A DNA stretch of 64,000 nucleotides, from NCBI GenBank assembly GCA_903813345.2, contig CAIIXF020000010.1, forward strand, positions 37,189,425 through 37,253,424, in the 5' to 3' direction. The position numbers and the translations under genes are program-made. Below the pieces are notes generated by a model. The model had not been told where the DNA came from, ran no database searches, and worked only from the letters and a program-made list of their open reading frames with translations. Shown one piece after another: positions 13,877-24,695 of the stretch. Position 1 is the first letter of the stretch. Each line of letters starts with the position of its first letter. This stretch comes from Owenia fusiformis (Eukaryota > Annelida > Polychaeta > Sabellida > Oweniidae).

Positions 13877-15627
13877 CTATTAGTCACATGTGAAAGTGAC
13901 CAAAATTTTTTAAAACTACTCAGAATCGCCCAGAATTGAAGTTTATTAGTGTGGAACATATTTTGGACGGAGGCAAAAAGGGGAATTTTCATGAACAAAT
14001 TTAATGTTTTTGCTGAATCAGCAGTTTTCGCTTTTTACCCCAAAAACCACTGATTTTGACGATATTTGGCTACAATTTTGTCCTTAGTGACCCCTAAATG
14101 TCATTTGTTGTCGTAAATGGGGAAGCCAACGAGTTGCTATTCATAATAAAGATTGAATTTTCCATCTTATGGTTTCCAGTATAGAAAGAAGGTACATATC
14201 GGGGGTGCAGTCAGAAATTGGTGAGTTAAGTGTCAATTTTTGATGTGTTTGTTCACTCTGAATGACTACATTCGAGCTAAAATATATCTCAAAAGTCCCA
14301 ATTCTCTAGGCCAGAGTCAAAACTGATCAAATTTGTCATCATTTTGCAAATCAGGAGGTTGTTGAATGGAAAAAAGTATGAAAAAGTGATGATTTTAGTA
14401 AGATTTTGCCAAAAAGTGGGCCAAATTTGTCCAATTTTCTGGTTCACGGTTCAGTGATTTTGGCTAAAAATCGCAATATGCAATAAAATACTCAATTTCT
14501 TGACACGATAATGAAAAATGTCACCATCAGGCAGTGGATTTCATGATGTAAATGAAAAACTAGTCAAATTTAAAGGAAAACCATTGGGTTCTTGGAAAAA
14601 TGACCCCAGGGGTAATGAAGTAGCCATATTTTTCATAATTGCTGTCAGAATATTCTTAAACTGCACAAAACTACTTGAAAAACTCTAGTAAATTGGAAAA
14701 ACGCAATTTAAAGCCAGAAATCATCCAACCATGTGGCTATTAGTCACATGTGAAAGTGACCAAAATTTTTTAAAACTACTCAGAATCGCCCAGAATTGAA
14801 GTTTATTAGTGTGGAACATATTTTGGACGGAGGCAAAAAGGGGAATTTTCATGAACAAATTTAATGTTTTTGCTGAATCAGCAGTTTTCGCTTTTTACCC
14901 CAAAAACCACTGATTTTGACGATATTTGGCTACAATTTTGTCCTTAGTGACCCCTAAATGTCATTTGTTGTCGTAAATGGGGAAGCCAACGAGTTGCTAT
15001 TCATAATAAAGATTGAATTTTCCATCTTATGGTTTCCAGTATAGAAAGAAGGTACATATCGGGGGTGCAGTCAGAAATTGGTGAGTTAAGTGTCAATTTT
15101 TGATGTGTTTGTTCACTCTGAATGACTACATTCGAGCTAAAATATATCTCAAAAGTCCCAATTCTCTAGGCCAGAGTCAAAACTGATCAAATTTGTCATC
15201 ATTTTGCAAATCAGGAGGTTGTTGAATGGAAAAAAGTATGAAAAAGTGATGATTTTAGTAAGATTTTGCCAAAAAGTGGGCCAAATTTGTCCAATTTTCT
15301 GGTTCACGGTTCAGTGATTTTGGCTAAAAATCGCAATATGCAATAAAATACTCAATTTCTTGACACGATAATGAAAAATGTCACCATCAGGCAGTGGATT
15401 TCATGATGTAAATGAAAAACTAGTCAAATTTAAAGGAAAACCATTGGGTTCTTGGAAAAATGACCCCAGGGGTAATGAAGTAGCCATATTTTTCATAATT
15501 GCTGTCAGAATATTCTTAAACTGCACAAAACTACTTGAAAAACTCTAGTAAATTGGAAAAACGCAATTTAAAGCCAGAAATCATCCAACCATGTGGCTAT
15601 TAATGTTCCAAGCTTCGCTTCAATCTA

Positions 15628-15637
15628 GCGCATGCGC
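15628..15637. promoter_or_regulatory. GCGCATGCGC palindrome (NRF-1-type site)
   Basis: This perfect 10-bp palindrome lies 25 bp past the end of the satellite in a short GC-rich patch (15603-15660). It matches the metazoan NRF-1 core found in many TATA-less promoters. It precedes the exon-like chain beginning at 16139 on the + strand, so it could mark a promoter. There is no direct evidence of transcription. Confidence 0.35.
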
Positions 15638-15804
15638 GGTGCCTCGAAGGAAAGGGAAGGGGAGGGGTTATCTTGAATTGAGTCATATGTTTTATTTGTT
15701 TGTACGCTTGTAAGATGTAGGGGTGTGAAGCAGTTTTAAAGCTCGCATCTAGGAGTTAAATATATAACTCAGAATTCTCGTTCCCATCTATCAGTCTATA
15801 CATC

Positions 15805-15880
15805 CACCATTTGCATTCGTTTGACTTCGCTTCTTAAAAGAGAGCGTCGTCTTCAATAGCAAGACTCTGCGCGCAGGGTA
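15805..15880 (+). mobile_element. ~76-bp dispersed mini-element, copy A
   Basis: This shares the interior (TTTGCATTCGTTTGACTTC at one end, AGACTCTGC...GCAGGGTA at the other) with the copies at 19115 and 58696. The flanks CTATACATC and CATCTATAC are similar but not a clean direct repeat, so the target site has decayed or the ends differ slightly. There is no coding capacity. Confidence 0.7.
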
Positions 15881-16138
15881 CATCTATACAGTCTATACGT
15901 AATGATATGAAGGGGCTGCTGGTCTTGGTATAATATGCTAGGTGTGTAATTATGCTTATTGTATAGCAGTGAAATGCTGTATCAATTGTATTATTTGTAC
16001 AGATCATAATATAAAATGTGTAGAATTGTATTGGGTTGTGTTGTATTGTATTACATTGCATTTTTTTGTATTGTGTTATATTTTATAGTGTATTTGAAAT
16101 TGATCGTTACTTATGTTCGTTTATTGTATACTTGGGCT

Positions 16139-17915
16139 ATGGTGGCTGATAAAGAACCCATCCAAGGTAGGTTTGCGCAATGTCTACTTGACGGTATTGT
16201 CCGTATATTGTACTGTTCACTATATGTTCGCAAATAGCATATTCAATAGAAGTTCTTGCTATTTCACTTTATTTTCCTCTGTGATCTCCAGTTTTGATTA
16301 CAATGCAGCCATTGTGACTCTTTCCGAACGGGTAGACTGTGGGTCTAAAACATAAATCAACAGTATCATTTCTATTTGATGCCAGTGTGGGTAGGATCAA
16401 GTCTGGCTAGCGTCAAAGATAATATGAAACCGAAAAGGAAAACGCTGCTATCGGCATTGAAGTTTGGGGTCATCATGTTCTGATAAAAAGTGATATGGAA
16501 ATATTTACGCGTTACTTTTCATGGTAGTGGAACTTTTCAAGAGAGTATGGGCTGAATGATGTACAAGTGACCTTGTGCACATTTTTTAGAGGTTCTAACT
16601 ATGAATTGATTCTGCAGATCCTCTCATGATAAAAACAACAAATGATTTAATAAATTCAAGATCTTATACTCTGATGATATTGATAATTTCTCCTAAAAGT
16701 GAACGCCTCCTTTCCCAATTTTACTTTCCAAAAAATGAAAATTCTCACAGCACAATTGTTGTTTTGTCTCGAAAATCTTAAAGCAAGTCTTATGTTATCT
16801 ACACATGGATAAATATAACATCCTTCAAAAAAGTGAACTATTTCCTTCAGTACCTCAACATAATAAGATAAAATGAATTTTAAAGGTTATACTCGTATTT
16901 TATACATTTTAAAACAAATTCAACAGTGATGAGACGAGCGTTGTTTCATCGATGACGTTTACATCAACTCGTGTTTATATGTTAGGATATGAACATCACA
17001 TTGTCATAGTGTTTTTGGCATTTACGCTAGCACTTGATCACATAACTGAACTTAAACATGTTAAATGACTTAGGTAGCCTTCGATTCGTAGTACACTCCC
17101 CTCAATAAGTTTGGAAACAGGAAGTTTTCATCGGAGAGCGTATCAAATCTTGTCAACGTTTGAGTCTTCATTTTGCTCCCTCGCTGTAATAGTTCAGAAA
17201 TTTATGACAAATTTGATGAAGTACTCTTAATTGCTAAATACAAACAGGCTCCAAAGCGCCATCCAGAGGAAGACAGTCGCTTTCCAAACTTAAAGAGGGG
17301 TGTACGTACTTCATGTGGAGTAGGACGTACTGGATTTTCTGCTTGTATAGTTTTGTTAGCACAGTTCAACATCAATTAACAGCGCATTTGTTTTTATACG
17401 CAGTACGGTGCCAGAACAGAGATTGTGGTAAACTTTGGGAACGAAATTGTAAGCGATACGGCAGCACAAGGCGTAACTGATACGTACGCTCTGGGCTATG
17501 CATTCCAGAAAGCTTGGGTAACTGGAGTTTTAGCTACTGCAGAACAGTAGATCAGATTATAAGACAGTCTGGCTCGGTGTTCGTTTAGAATCAGGCTTCA
17601 AGCAGGAACAACTGTGTATTTATAGAAATCTAGCGCAACGTCCATCCATTACGGACAGGTGAGCGAATTTAGACAAGGCGAGTTCTGTTATTTACATTAG
17701 TAGAAGAGGCCACTTTGGAAACAAATTAGGAACAGGGTTGATTATAGACGCTTAGAACTAGATCCACGAGAATACATTTATTGTTTCTGGACTGTAACTT
17801 TACTGTTTCGAGGATATTCGAAATCAGTATCTATTAACAAAACGTTAATTCACAGAATGGAATAAGAGACGAGATTAATGAGAGTGGTTGGATTAATGCG
17901 AACACGTTTGAACAG
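16139..17915 (+). CDS. putative spliced gene, five exon-like segments, unrecognised
   Basis: Candidate exons are 16139-16166 (ATG, then donor GTAGGT), 17198-17301 (acceptor TTCAG, donor GTACGT), 17404-17517 (acceptor TATACGCAG, donor GTAACT), 17626-17658 (acceptor TTTATAG, donor GTGAGC) and 17856-17915 (acceptor TTCACAG, donor GTGAGT). Reading phase is preserved: the first exon ends in phase 1, the others in phase 0. The peptide is open throughout and coding-like; it begins MVADKEPIQ, and the last exon ends WINANTFEQ. I recognise no domain. The next phase-0 acceptor could be at 18856, giving a short terminal exon, or at 19351, joining in frame to the 445-aa ORF. The coordinates give the outer span only. 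The model was assembled by eye, and any exon could be chance. Confidence 0.33.
17092..17124 (+). mobile_element. solo terminal repeat of a Tc1/mariner-like element
   Basis: TACACTCCCCTC followed by AATAAGTTTGGAAACAGG matches both termini of the MITE at 24696-24875. I see no inverted partner within the next few hundred bases, so it is a fragment or one end of a decayed element. It lies between exon-like segments of the putative spliced gene. Confidence 0.5.
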
Positions 17916-18881
17916 GTGAGTGATGATTCGGAAAAATCTAAATGGTCTCTTAGTCATATACAATCCCATGTGATCCCATCGAATGTCGAAACACACTCAT
18001 TATTTGCTGCACTATTTTCTTAAAAATTTGGTCGGGGATATAAATTACAACAACACATCAACGGGTGACATATATTCACAAGTCTAGCATCGCGTCTCTG
18101 ATCGCCCCATCCCCATCCCCTCCCCCACACGACCCCTCCCACATATTACCCCATTTCTACTACAGCTCTCACTACATTCCAGTACATTAGAGGAAAGGGA
18201 CCTAGGGCAAAGCACAGAGGGCAACAACAAGTAAAAACATTCTCAAAACATAATAGGAACTGTACAGATCATAGTGTACAACAACCCATTATATTTAACC
18301 ATATTTCTCCCATGGTTTTCAACTGTATTATAGATAGCCAGATTTAAATTGTTCTTATTATCGTTTATACATAAAACTGTTGTCTATTGATGCGTTCTGT
18401 ATTCAGTCTACATATGTTCAAATGATGATTCACTGATGACTCGGTGTGAGTTTTACTCATATCAAACTGATTTCTTGACCATGTCGAGACACCCTGCAGT
18501 TTTTGGCACATGAATTTTACACCCTGTAGTTCTTGGCCAAGGATCTAGCTGTACACCTGCGTGGTGGCTCATTAAAATGTATAATATCCATTTATTTACT
18601 TTCATCGTTTAACATGAACATTTGAAGATATATAATTTGGAAATTAATGATAGGTTGACAAAATCTAAGATTATCATTTTTAAAACCCACAATGTTTTTT
18701 CATTGATTGGTTTTGTTTTGTTTCTTGGTATGTCAAAATGATATATTACTTAAAACCATTTCCCAGTTTCAATTTGTGGAATGTTACAATGAGTTTTGAT
18801 TTGTTTTAATTATTTTGATTCATTAGATGATATGTCAGAGTTGTTATATTTTGCAGGATATTTTGTTTTTCCGATGACATA

Positions 18882-19321
18882 ATGTCAAAGGTACAAGAAA
18901 TCTTGTTTGTGTTAGATGCCAATACAAAACATCTTATGCTTTTTCGTCTAGATGTAAAAGCAAGAGCAGGAATGTTTAACTTTAATGGATGCCAAAGTTG
19001 CAGCAAAAATAACAAAAACTCACTTTTTCAAAAAGTTCTCATTTATTTTATGAATCATAATGTCAAAGAAACAGTTCTTATTTCTTCAAATATGTCAAAA
19101 GTTTAACGTTTTGTTACCCTTTGCATTCGTTTGACTTCACTTTTTAAAAGAGAGCTTCGTGTAGTTTAACTAGACTCTGCACGCAGGGTAACGTTTTGTT
19201 TAATTGATGTCAAAGAAAGAATAAGTTGTCAAAACAAGAATAAGTTGTTTTGTTTAATTGATGTCAAAGAAACAACACGTTCTGATTTATTTTCTAATGT
19301 CAAATCACATCAATTGTCTAT
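18882..19321 (+). repeat. degenerate ATGTCAAAG repeat upstream of the 445-aa gene
   Basis: ATGTCAAA recurs at 18882, 19060, 19092, 19207, 19261 and 19297. The copies at 19207 and 19261 share a longer context (TTGTTTAATTG before, AAGAAA after). Spacing is irregular, about 36-180 bp. The copy at 19261 continues AAACAACACGTTCTG and resembles the first codons of the gene at 19352. It is interrupted by the mini-element at 19115. Confidence 0.55.
19115..19190 (+). mobile_element. 76-bp mini-element with 9-bp target duplication, copy B
   Basis: TACCCT at the left end and AGGGTA at the right end form a short inverted repeat. ACGTTTTGT flanks both sides (19106-19114 and 19191-19199), a perfect 9-bp target-site duplication. 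The interior matches the copies at 15805 and 58696. A 9-bp duplication is typical of Mutator-like elements, but at this size nothing else can assign the superfamily. Confidence 0.85.
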
Positions 19322-19351
19322 CAAAAATACAATTTATATTTCAATTTTCAG

Positions 19352-20689
19352 ATGTCCAAGATACAACAAGTCCTGCGCTGGTTGAAGGAGAAGAAGGGTA
19401 CCACGGAGAACCGAGATTCAAAGGCTGACATGGAAGAGAGGGCCGCACTTTGCCCTACCCGGAGACAACTCCCACCTGTCCCAGCCACTGGCCGTCATAG
19501 CACTCTGATCAGCCAAAACGTGTATGAGGAAATTCCAGACGATAAAATATATTACGTCAGGACAAAATTCCCTTATGCGTATATTGAATCTCAAAATCTG
19601 TCCAAGAAACAAAATCCTCTATATAGAAGCCAAGACAATATTGAGCCTGACATCATCAGGGACGCTGAGAAGTCAGGGCCTGATTATAGAGATCACCCGC
19701 TTCTGTTTCAATGGTGCCCACGATGTAAAATACAGTGGTTTGGCGACTTCCAACTTTGTTTAAAATGTGGTGGTGAAAATGAGCCATTGAATCATTATGA
19801 AGGTGACCGGGTGCGGCACATGTACGAATGCATTCCGTACGAGGTCAGTCACGTGACTCCTTTAGATGGCGCCACTGGAGGTGATTCAGCAGACGGCAGG
19901 GTGTCGTATCTGCAACTCCCGGAGGATGAATTATTTCAAAGTAGTGATTTTCAATATCAGTTTGCCAGAGATAGGATAGCGTATAATATGCTACTAGGGG
20001 TCAATGAGGACACAAGGCCGCCACTTGTAGGGGATTCGAGGGCAAGTTACCCTCAAGCCGATGGTTATGATCACGCCATGTTAAAACCTAAACATAAATC
20101 CCAACCTCTTAGACACCAAGGATTATCTTTCAAAAACAAACCTCACTTAAAAGCTTTCCAACCCCTTATGGAAACAACAAACAGCGGTAGTCATGGTAAC
20201 GGTGGTTACTGGGAGCTGGATTCTTGCACCCCTCCCGCAAGTCCGGGTGGATATTTGATCCCAGCACAGAGTAAAACTAACATACCACAGTGTCAGGATT
20301 CTAGCTTTAATAGCAAACCCGATCACCGTCTTACCGAGTCATCCACTGATCTAAACAATTTCACATTCGTGGCCCCACGTGCAACTAGGTGCAAATCAAC
20401 ACCAAATTTCCACAACCGAAGTAGCGTGGTCAAGGGTGAGAATGGACGCATAAGTATGGGGAATATAAACATGAGTTATCACGAAATGGACCCCGAGGAT
20501 CGGCTATCCTGTAGGGCCACAAATTTTAAACTTAATAAACCACTAGCTAAGCCAAAAGTGACAATTGATAACATCAAATCGGATGAATACGATGAATATG
20601 ATTATAACGGAGGATCAGGCGACAGCTCGAGAGCTCTAAATAAAACACTAGAGTATCTCCTCCAGAGAAACTTTGACAGACTTATCTGA
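19352..20689 (+). CDS. 445-aa putative SH3/SH2-ligand scaffold protein with zinc ribbon
   Basis: I do not recognise a named family. Residues 1-16 form a short basic helix-like segment. R38-P44 (RQLPPVP) fits the class I Src-type SH3 ligand RxLPPxP. Y58-I61 (YEEI, in NVYEEIPD) fits the preferred Src-family SH2 ligand. C122, C125, C136 and C139 form a CxxC-x10-CxxC zinc-ribbon pattern. The middle (170-380) is low complexity with scattered PxxP and Tyr. 383-396 is DRLSCRATNFKLNK, shared with the paralogue at 25033-26748. The tail has an acidic Asp/Tyr stretch (411-418) and a Leu-rich helix (429-441). The ORF is uninterrupted. The ATG directly follows a splice acceptor (TTTTCAG at 19351), so a 5'UTR exon or upstream coding exons exist. 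The paralogue aligns from its own Met1, which supports this start. AATAAA at 21123 is a possible poly(A) signal. The signalling role is inferred from motifs. Confidence 0.85.
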   Translation: MSKIQQVLRWLKEKKGTTENRDSKADMEERAALCPTRRQLPPVPATGRHSTLISQNVYEEIPDDKIYYVRTKFPYAYIESQNLSKKQNPLYRSQDNIEPDIIRDAEKSGPDYRDHPLLFQWCPRCKIQWFGDFQLCLKCGGENEPLNHYEGDRVRHMYECIPYEVSHVTPLDGATGGDSADGRVSYLQLPEDELFQSSDFQYQFARDRIAYNMLLGVNEDTRPPLVGDSRASYPQADGYDHAMLKPKHKSQPLRHQGLSFKNKPHLKAFQPLMETTNSGSHGNGGYWELDSCTPPASPGGYLIPAQSKTNIPQCQDSSFNSKPDHRLTESSTDLNNFTFVAPRATRCKSTPNFHNRSSVVKGENGRISMGNINMSYHEMDPEDRLSCRATNFKLNKPLAKPKVTIDNIKSDEYDEYDYNGGSGDSSRALNKTLEYLLQRNFDRLI

Positions 20690-22611
20690 ACGATACATAT
20701 CCGCCACGCTTTGACGCATTTTCTGTAAATCAACGCTTCTAAGGGCATTCAATGTTAGCTGTACGTTTAACGTCCCTTCATTTTCCTCAAAGAATGAGAC
20801 ATTTTCTTTATATTTATGATCTAGAATCATATTAAACAGAATTCCTGGTTTAAAACAATTTTATCTCTGCTATCATATTGTTTTTATTAAATCGTTTACT
20901 CGAACGCAAAGGGCGTGTTCCATCATAACACACAAGAAACCCATTATGGCATATATAATACATGTTTCTTGTTAAATGCGTACCGTTTTTCACCTAAGAG
21001 TCTCCCCTCGCCAAAACGTTAAACATATAATTAACTTTGAATGACCTGATTAAAACGACGAATTGTATGAATAACAATGTGAATGTAAGCGTTTTTTCAC
21101 ATCCAGAATTATATACAGCGGAAATAAATAGAAACCTCTGCCAAATTGTTATTCAAATTCATTATCATTTAACACCATATCAAGAAAATTTCTATAAAAG
21201 AGTGTCCGACTGAGAAAGAAATGGTTTCACTAAATGTTGTTCAGGACGATAAATACATCCAATGTTCTATAAGATGGCGTTGGAATAGACTTAACTCAGA
21301 TTTTAGAATTGTATAAAATGGAAATAACTAGACACAACTTATGTGTTTCCACTTATGATGACACTTAGCGTCCAACTGAGCTCAGACTGAAGAATGCTTT
21401 GCACATCAGTCTATTAAATCCCTCCGAGTGTCAGAGGCCAGCGTGCTAGCAAAGTAAATGAAGCTTTCTTTTGAAGAAGTTAGATAAAACAATTGAAAAG
21501 GCTTTTGTATTCCTTCTGACTACCTTGACGAATCAAGATGACCAAGATTAACCAGAACACCAGGCTATGCATACGGTGCTGTACATAAACAAGCGGCGCG
21601 GATATCATGTGCGCATGGTGCATTTTCAAACTTAAATTCGTAATATTTCCCAAACAAAGGCATGCTGGGTACTCAGTTATATTCATACATGTGCACAAGC
21701 TCCCTGATAAGAGGAAATTGTGTCAATAGGTGTGTACTTCATTCTAGAGCGACACATCATGCAACAATACTCTCTCCTAAGCAAATAAAGTGACAGACAT
21801 CCGCACCGTTTGTTTAAAGGAAGCACATTTCCGAAAGGTGATTTCATTTTTTCAAAAATTCAAACAGAAAGTTTATGACTTTCAAAATTTAAACAAAAAT
21901 TAATATCGATACGTCATCTCGATCACCAATGCTGAATGAAGGCTGTAATTATAAACGGTGTCTTAAAGCGGCAGTTTCAATTGCTTTTGCTTTGGAGAAA
22001 AGATGAATGCTCAGTGCGTCATTAAAGAACAATGTACATAATTATAGACAAAATTTCCCTCCTATTACGTATCCCCTACAAATGGGTGAATATAATTGAG
22101 TACCAAAATGCTTTACGTGTAGTTCCTGAAATAACACAAACCAAATTAAAAAAATGACCGTTGAAGTCCGCATCGTGCGCTCGTGATATCCGCACCGCTT
22201 CTTTTCGTATAGCAAAGTCTGTATAGGGTGCAATATATCGAGTGCATTAGATGAAACTTTCTTTTAAAGAGCAAATTCAAACTACTGTACTCCCCACCAT
22301 GTCTTAAACAATTCAAGATAGATATATTAAATTTTCTATAAGCTATTTCATTAAAGTAAAGATGGCGCTGAAGTAGCCTTTTATTAATGTTTGCTACATG
22401 CACTATAACATAAAAGATGGCAGCATTATTCATCAGTTACATGAACGTTTACAAGAACGGCAAAGTCCTCTAGCGATCCACAGCGTCTACGGATTTATAG
22501 AAAATATTATCTATGCATATCTGAATGCATCTCGGCAGCACATCCAGGATTAGAAATAGGCGAGGCAAATAGAAACATAAATAAGGCAAATCTTAATTTA
22601 CAATAACTCAA
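20690..22611. other. intergenic, 3' side of 445-aa gene
   Basis: AT-rich sequence with no supportable gene. The reading frames here (for example 21480-21698 and 22146-22433 on the minus strand) have no recognisable motif and odd composition. TCCGCACCG occurs near 21799 and 22189 but has no extended similarity by eye. Confidence 0.6.
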
Positions 22612-22657
22612 CCAAGGTCATTCATTGAATGGTTGTCAAGGTGACAACTTGACTTTA
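22612..22657 (+). repeat. 46-bp dispersed repeat with hairpin, copy 1
   Basis: This is near-identical, with one A/G difference seen, to 55728-55773. Both contain GTTGTCA AGG TGACAAC, a 7-bp stem around a 3-base loop. Similarity fades on both sides, so this is the core of a short dispersed element. No target duplication is visible. Confidence 0.75.
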
Positions 22658-22796
22658 ACTTGATTCAAATTGATGCTTGACCAACTTGACCCTTGCGCAT
22701 CTCGTGCAAAGGTTGAAATAAAGCCTTTTTGAGGAATGATTCAGCCCATGATTCAGTCCACTAGGCCGATGATATCACACTCGGCCGTGCTCGATT

Positions 22797-23372
22797 CGAT
22801 GAATGCATCAAACTGAATGTCAAAGTTACGATGAATGCAATAAACTGAATGTTGAAGATACGATGGATGCATCAAACTGAATGTCAAAGATACGATGAAT
22901 GCATCAAACTGAAGGTTAAAGATACGATGAATGCAATAAACTGAATGTTGAAGATACGATGGATGCATCAAACTGAATGTCAAAGATACGATGAGTGCAT
23001 CAATCTGAATGTCAAAGATACGATGAATGCATCAAACTGAATGTCAAACATACGATGAATGCAATTAACTGAATGTCAAAGATACGATGAATGTAACAAA
23101 CTGAATGTTGAGGATACGATGAATGTAACAAACTGAATGTTGAGGATACGATGAATGTAACAAACTGAATGTCAAACATACGATGAATGCAATAAACTGA
23201 ATGTCAAAGATACGATGAATGTAACAAACTAAATGTTGAAGATACGATTGATGCATCAAACTGAGGGTCAGAGATACGATGAATGCATCGAATTGAATGT
23301 CAGAGATACGATGAATGTAACAAACTGAATGCTGAAGATACGATCAATGCATCAAACGGAATGTGAAAGATA
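22797..23372 (+). repeat. 32-bp minisatellite, ~18 copies
   Basis: Units of about 32 bp built on ATACGATGAATGCATCAAAC plus TGAATGTCAAAG repeat with point changes (CATC/AATA/GTAACA variants, GTCAAAG/GTTGAAG variants). Reading frames on the minus strand across the array (22753-22983, 23065-23259) translate the repeat and are not genes. Confidence 0.95.
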
Positions 23373-24695
23373 CGATACTTTGATGCCAGCAAGATAGTAA
23401 ACGTATACATTGAAATCGGTTCATGTTGTTTTTTCATTGTTTTTTATTATATAATTCAAGGCTTGAACAAGTCATACTTAATAACAAATAACCATCTAAA
23501 CATATTTATATCGCAAGCATTGCAATGATGGATCTTTCTGTTATTCTAGCATTTCTTAAAACGCATCCATATAGAGCCCATCATAGCAATGTTACATAAT
23601 CATAACATAACGATGTTAAAGTCACCCCAATTTCGACAAAACAAAAGGCTTGCACAATAAGCAGCTCTACAAAGCAGGTTGTCAAAATTACAAAATCAGA
23701 TAAAAAGAATGACACTATATTAGTCTAAACATTTGTTTGCAAGATTCGGTTTCACCAAATAAGCATCTGTTGTTCAAAGTTAGTATTTCATTTATTATAA
23801 ATATTTTATTTAATACAAATATAAGAATTTGTTTTACTGGTAAATAGGATGAATGATATTGTGTATTTGTTCAATGAACTATAACATAAACTAAAGTGTA
23901 TGCAATTTGGCATGCATTGTCGTGACATCTATCTATAGTATGAATGAGTACACATTCTAATACATTAGATCTATAATAAGTACACATTCTAATACTCTAA
24001 AATAAGAACACATTCTAATACTCAAGTCAAAACCAGAACAATCAGCAAAGAAGCATTGTCAAAGCGAAACTCAATAACATTTCTTGAAAATAACAAATAA
24101 TAGATCTACGATATAAGGCACACAAGGTTGGCTAAGCGTTACGAACCATTGACGTCAAAGAGATACTAAGGAGGTTAAGCTACTTGTACGTGAAGAAACG
24201 TGAAGCTTAATCTCCCTATTTACAGTTTAACAAATGTAAGCTCTAGATTTCAGAACCAGCTAACAGAGCTCTATGGCAAAATAAAGTTTAAGCTTATGTA
24301 AAACTAAACATGATGACTTAGAGCGCGAATTGAAACTAAAATTTGCACAGCAACGTGGCCGATAATATGTGAACGAGGTAGAGGCGACTCTCATTTATTA
24401 TGACATTTGCGTCAGAGAATTGTTGTATGTGACTTGATTTTGTGAAAACCTCTAGACCAGGGGAATAACCAATCATTTTCAGTCTCGAAACTAACCAGGA
24501 AATGAGTCGTTAGTATTATACACTAATCCCAGATGACTGTGCCGTTCTACTGTCTCATATAATCGGATTGAAAGCGTAGTAAATTAATCCACGATTTATT
24601 CCAATACTTTCGTCATTCAAGAAAATTGTTGCCATGGTGTCAGGTTTTCACAAAATAAAGGCTTTATATTATGAAGCATCTCTGACTGAGGATTA
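23373..24695. other. intergenic between convergent genes
   Basis: AT-rich, no gene seen. TTTATT at 24595-24600 (AATAAA on the minus strand) is a possible, rather distant, poly(A) signal for the gene at 25033-26748. Short TACACATTCTAATAC repeats occur at 23950-24020. Confidence 0.5.

Larger units (their letters stand above)
1..15602. repeat. 860-bp tandem satellite array (higher-order)
   Basis: Head-to-tail 860-bp units start at 1, 861, 1721, 3051, 3911, 4771, 5631, 6491, 7351, 8211, 9071, 9931, 10791, 11651, 12511, 13371 and 14701, with a 42-bp partial unit at 15561-15602. The array continues beyond the left edge. By eye the units differ at only three positions: G at 498 in the first unit only, A at 6534 in one unit only, and a G/T dimorphism at unit offset 849. 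Units 3 and 16 carry an identical 463-bp insertion. The G/T pattern around the two insertions also matches, so the array has a 13-unit, 11,650-bp higher-order period. No long reading frame runs through the unit; frames near 1856-2348 and 13506-13998 cross insertion and satellite and have no coding character. The near-identity implies recent homogenisation, or an assembly duplication. Confidence 0.97.

Noticed and set aside
1-15602. Helitron or rolling-circle element as source of the 860-bp array
   Set aside because: No Rep/helicase coding sequence or convincing TC…CTRR ends with a terminal hairpin; tandem satellite is the simpler description.
17269-17379. SCGVGRTGFSACIVLL resembling a tyrosine-phosphatase signature
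   Set aside because: The P-loop spacing is wrong (C-x3-R instead of C-x5-R), the catalytic-loop His is missing and no other phosphatase block is present. It probably lies past the exon end.
22753-23259. Repetitive minus-strand proteins with FDAFIVSLTFS motifs
   Set aside because: Direct translation of the 32-bp minisatellite; the period (32) is not a multiple of three, so the frame cannot be kept.
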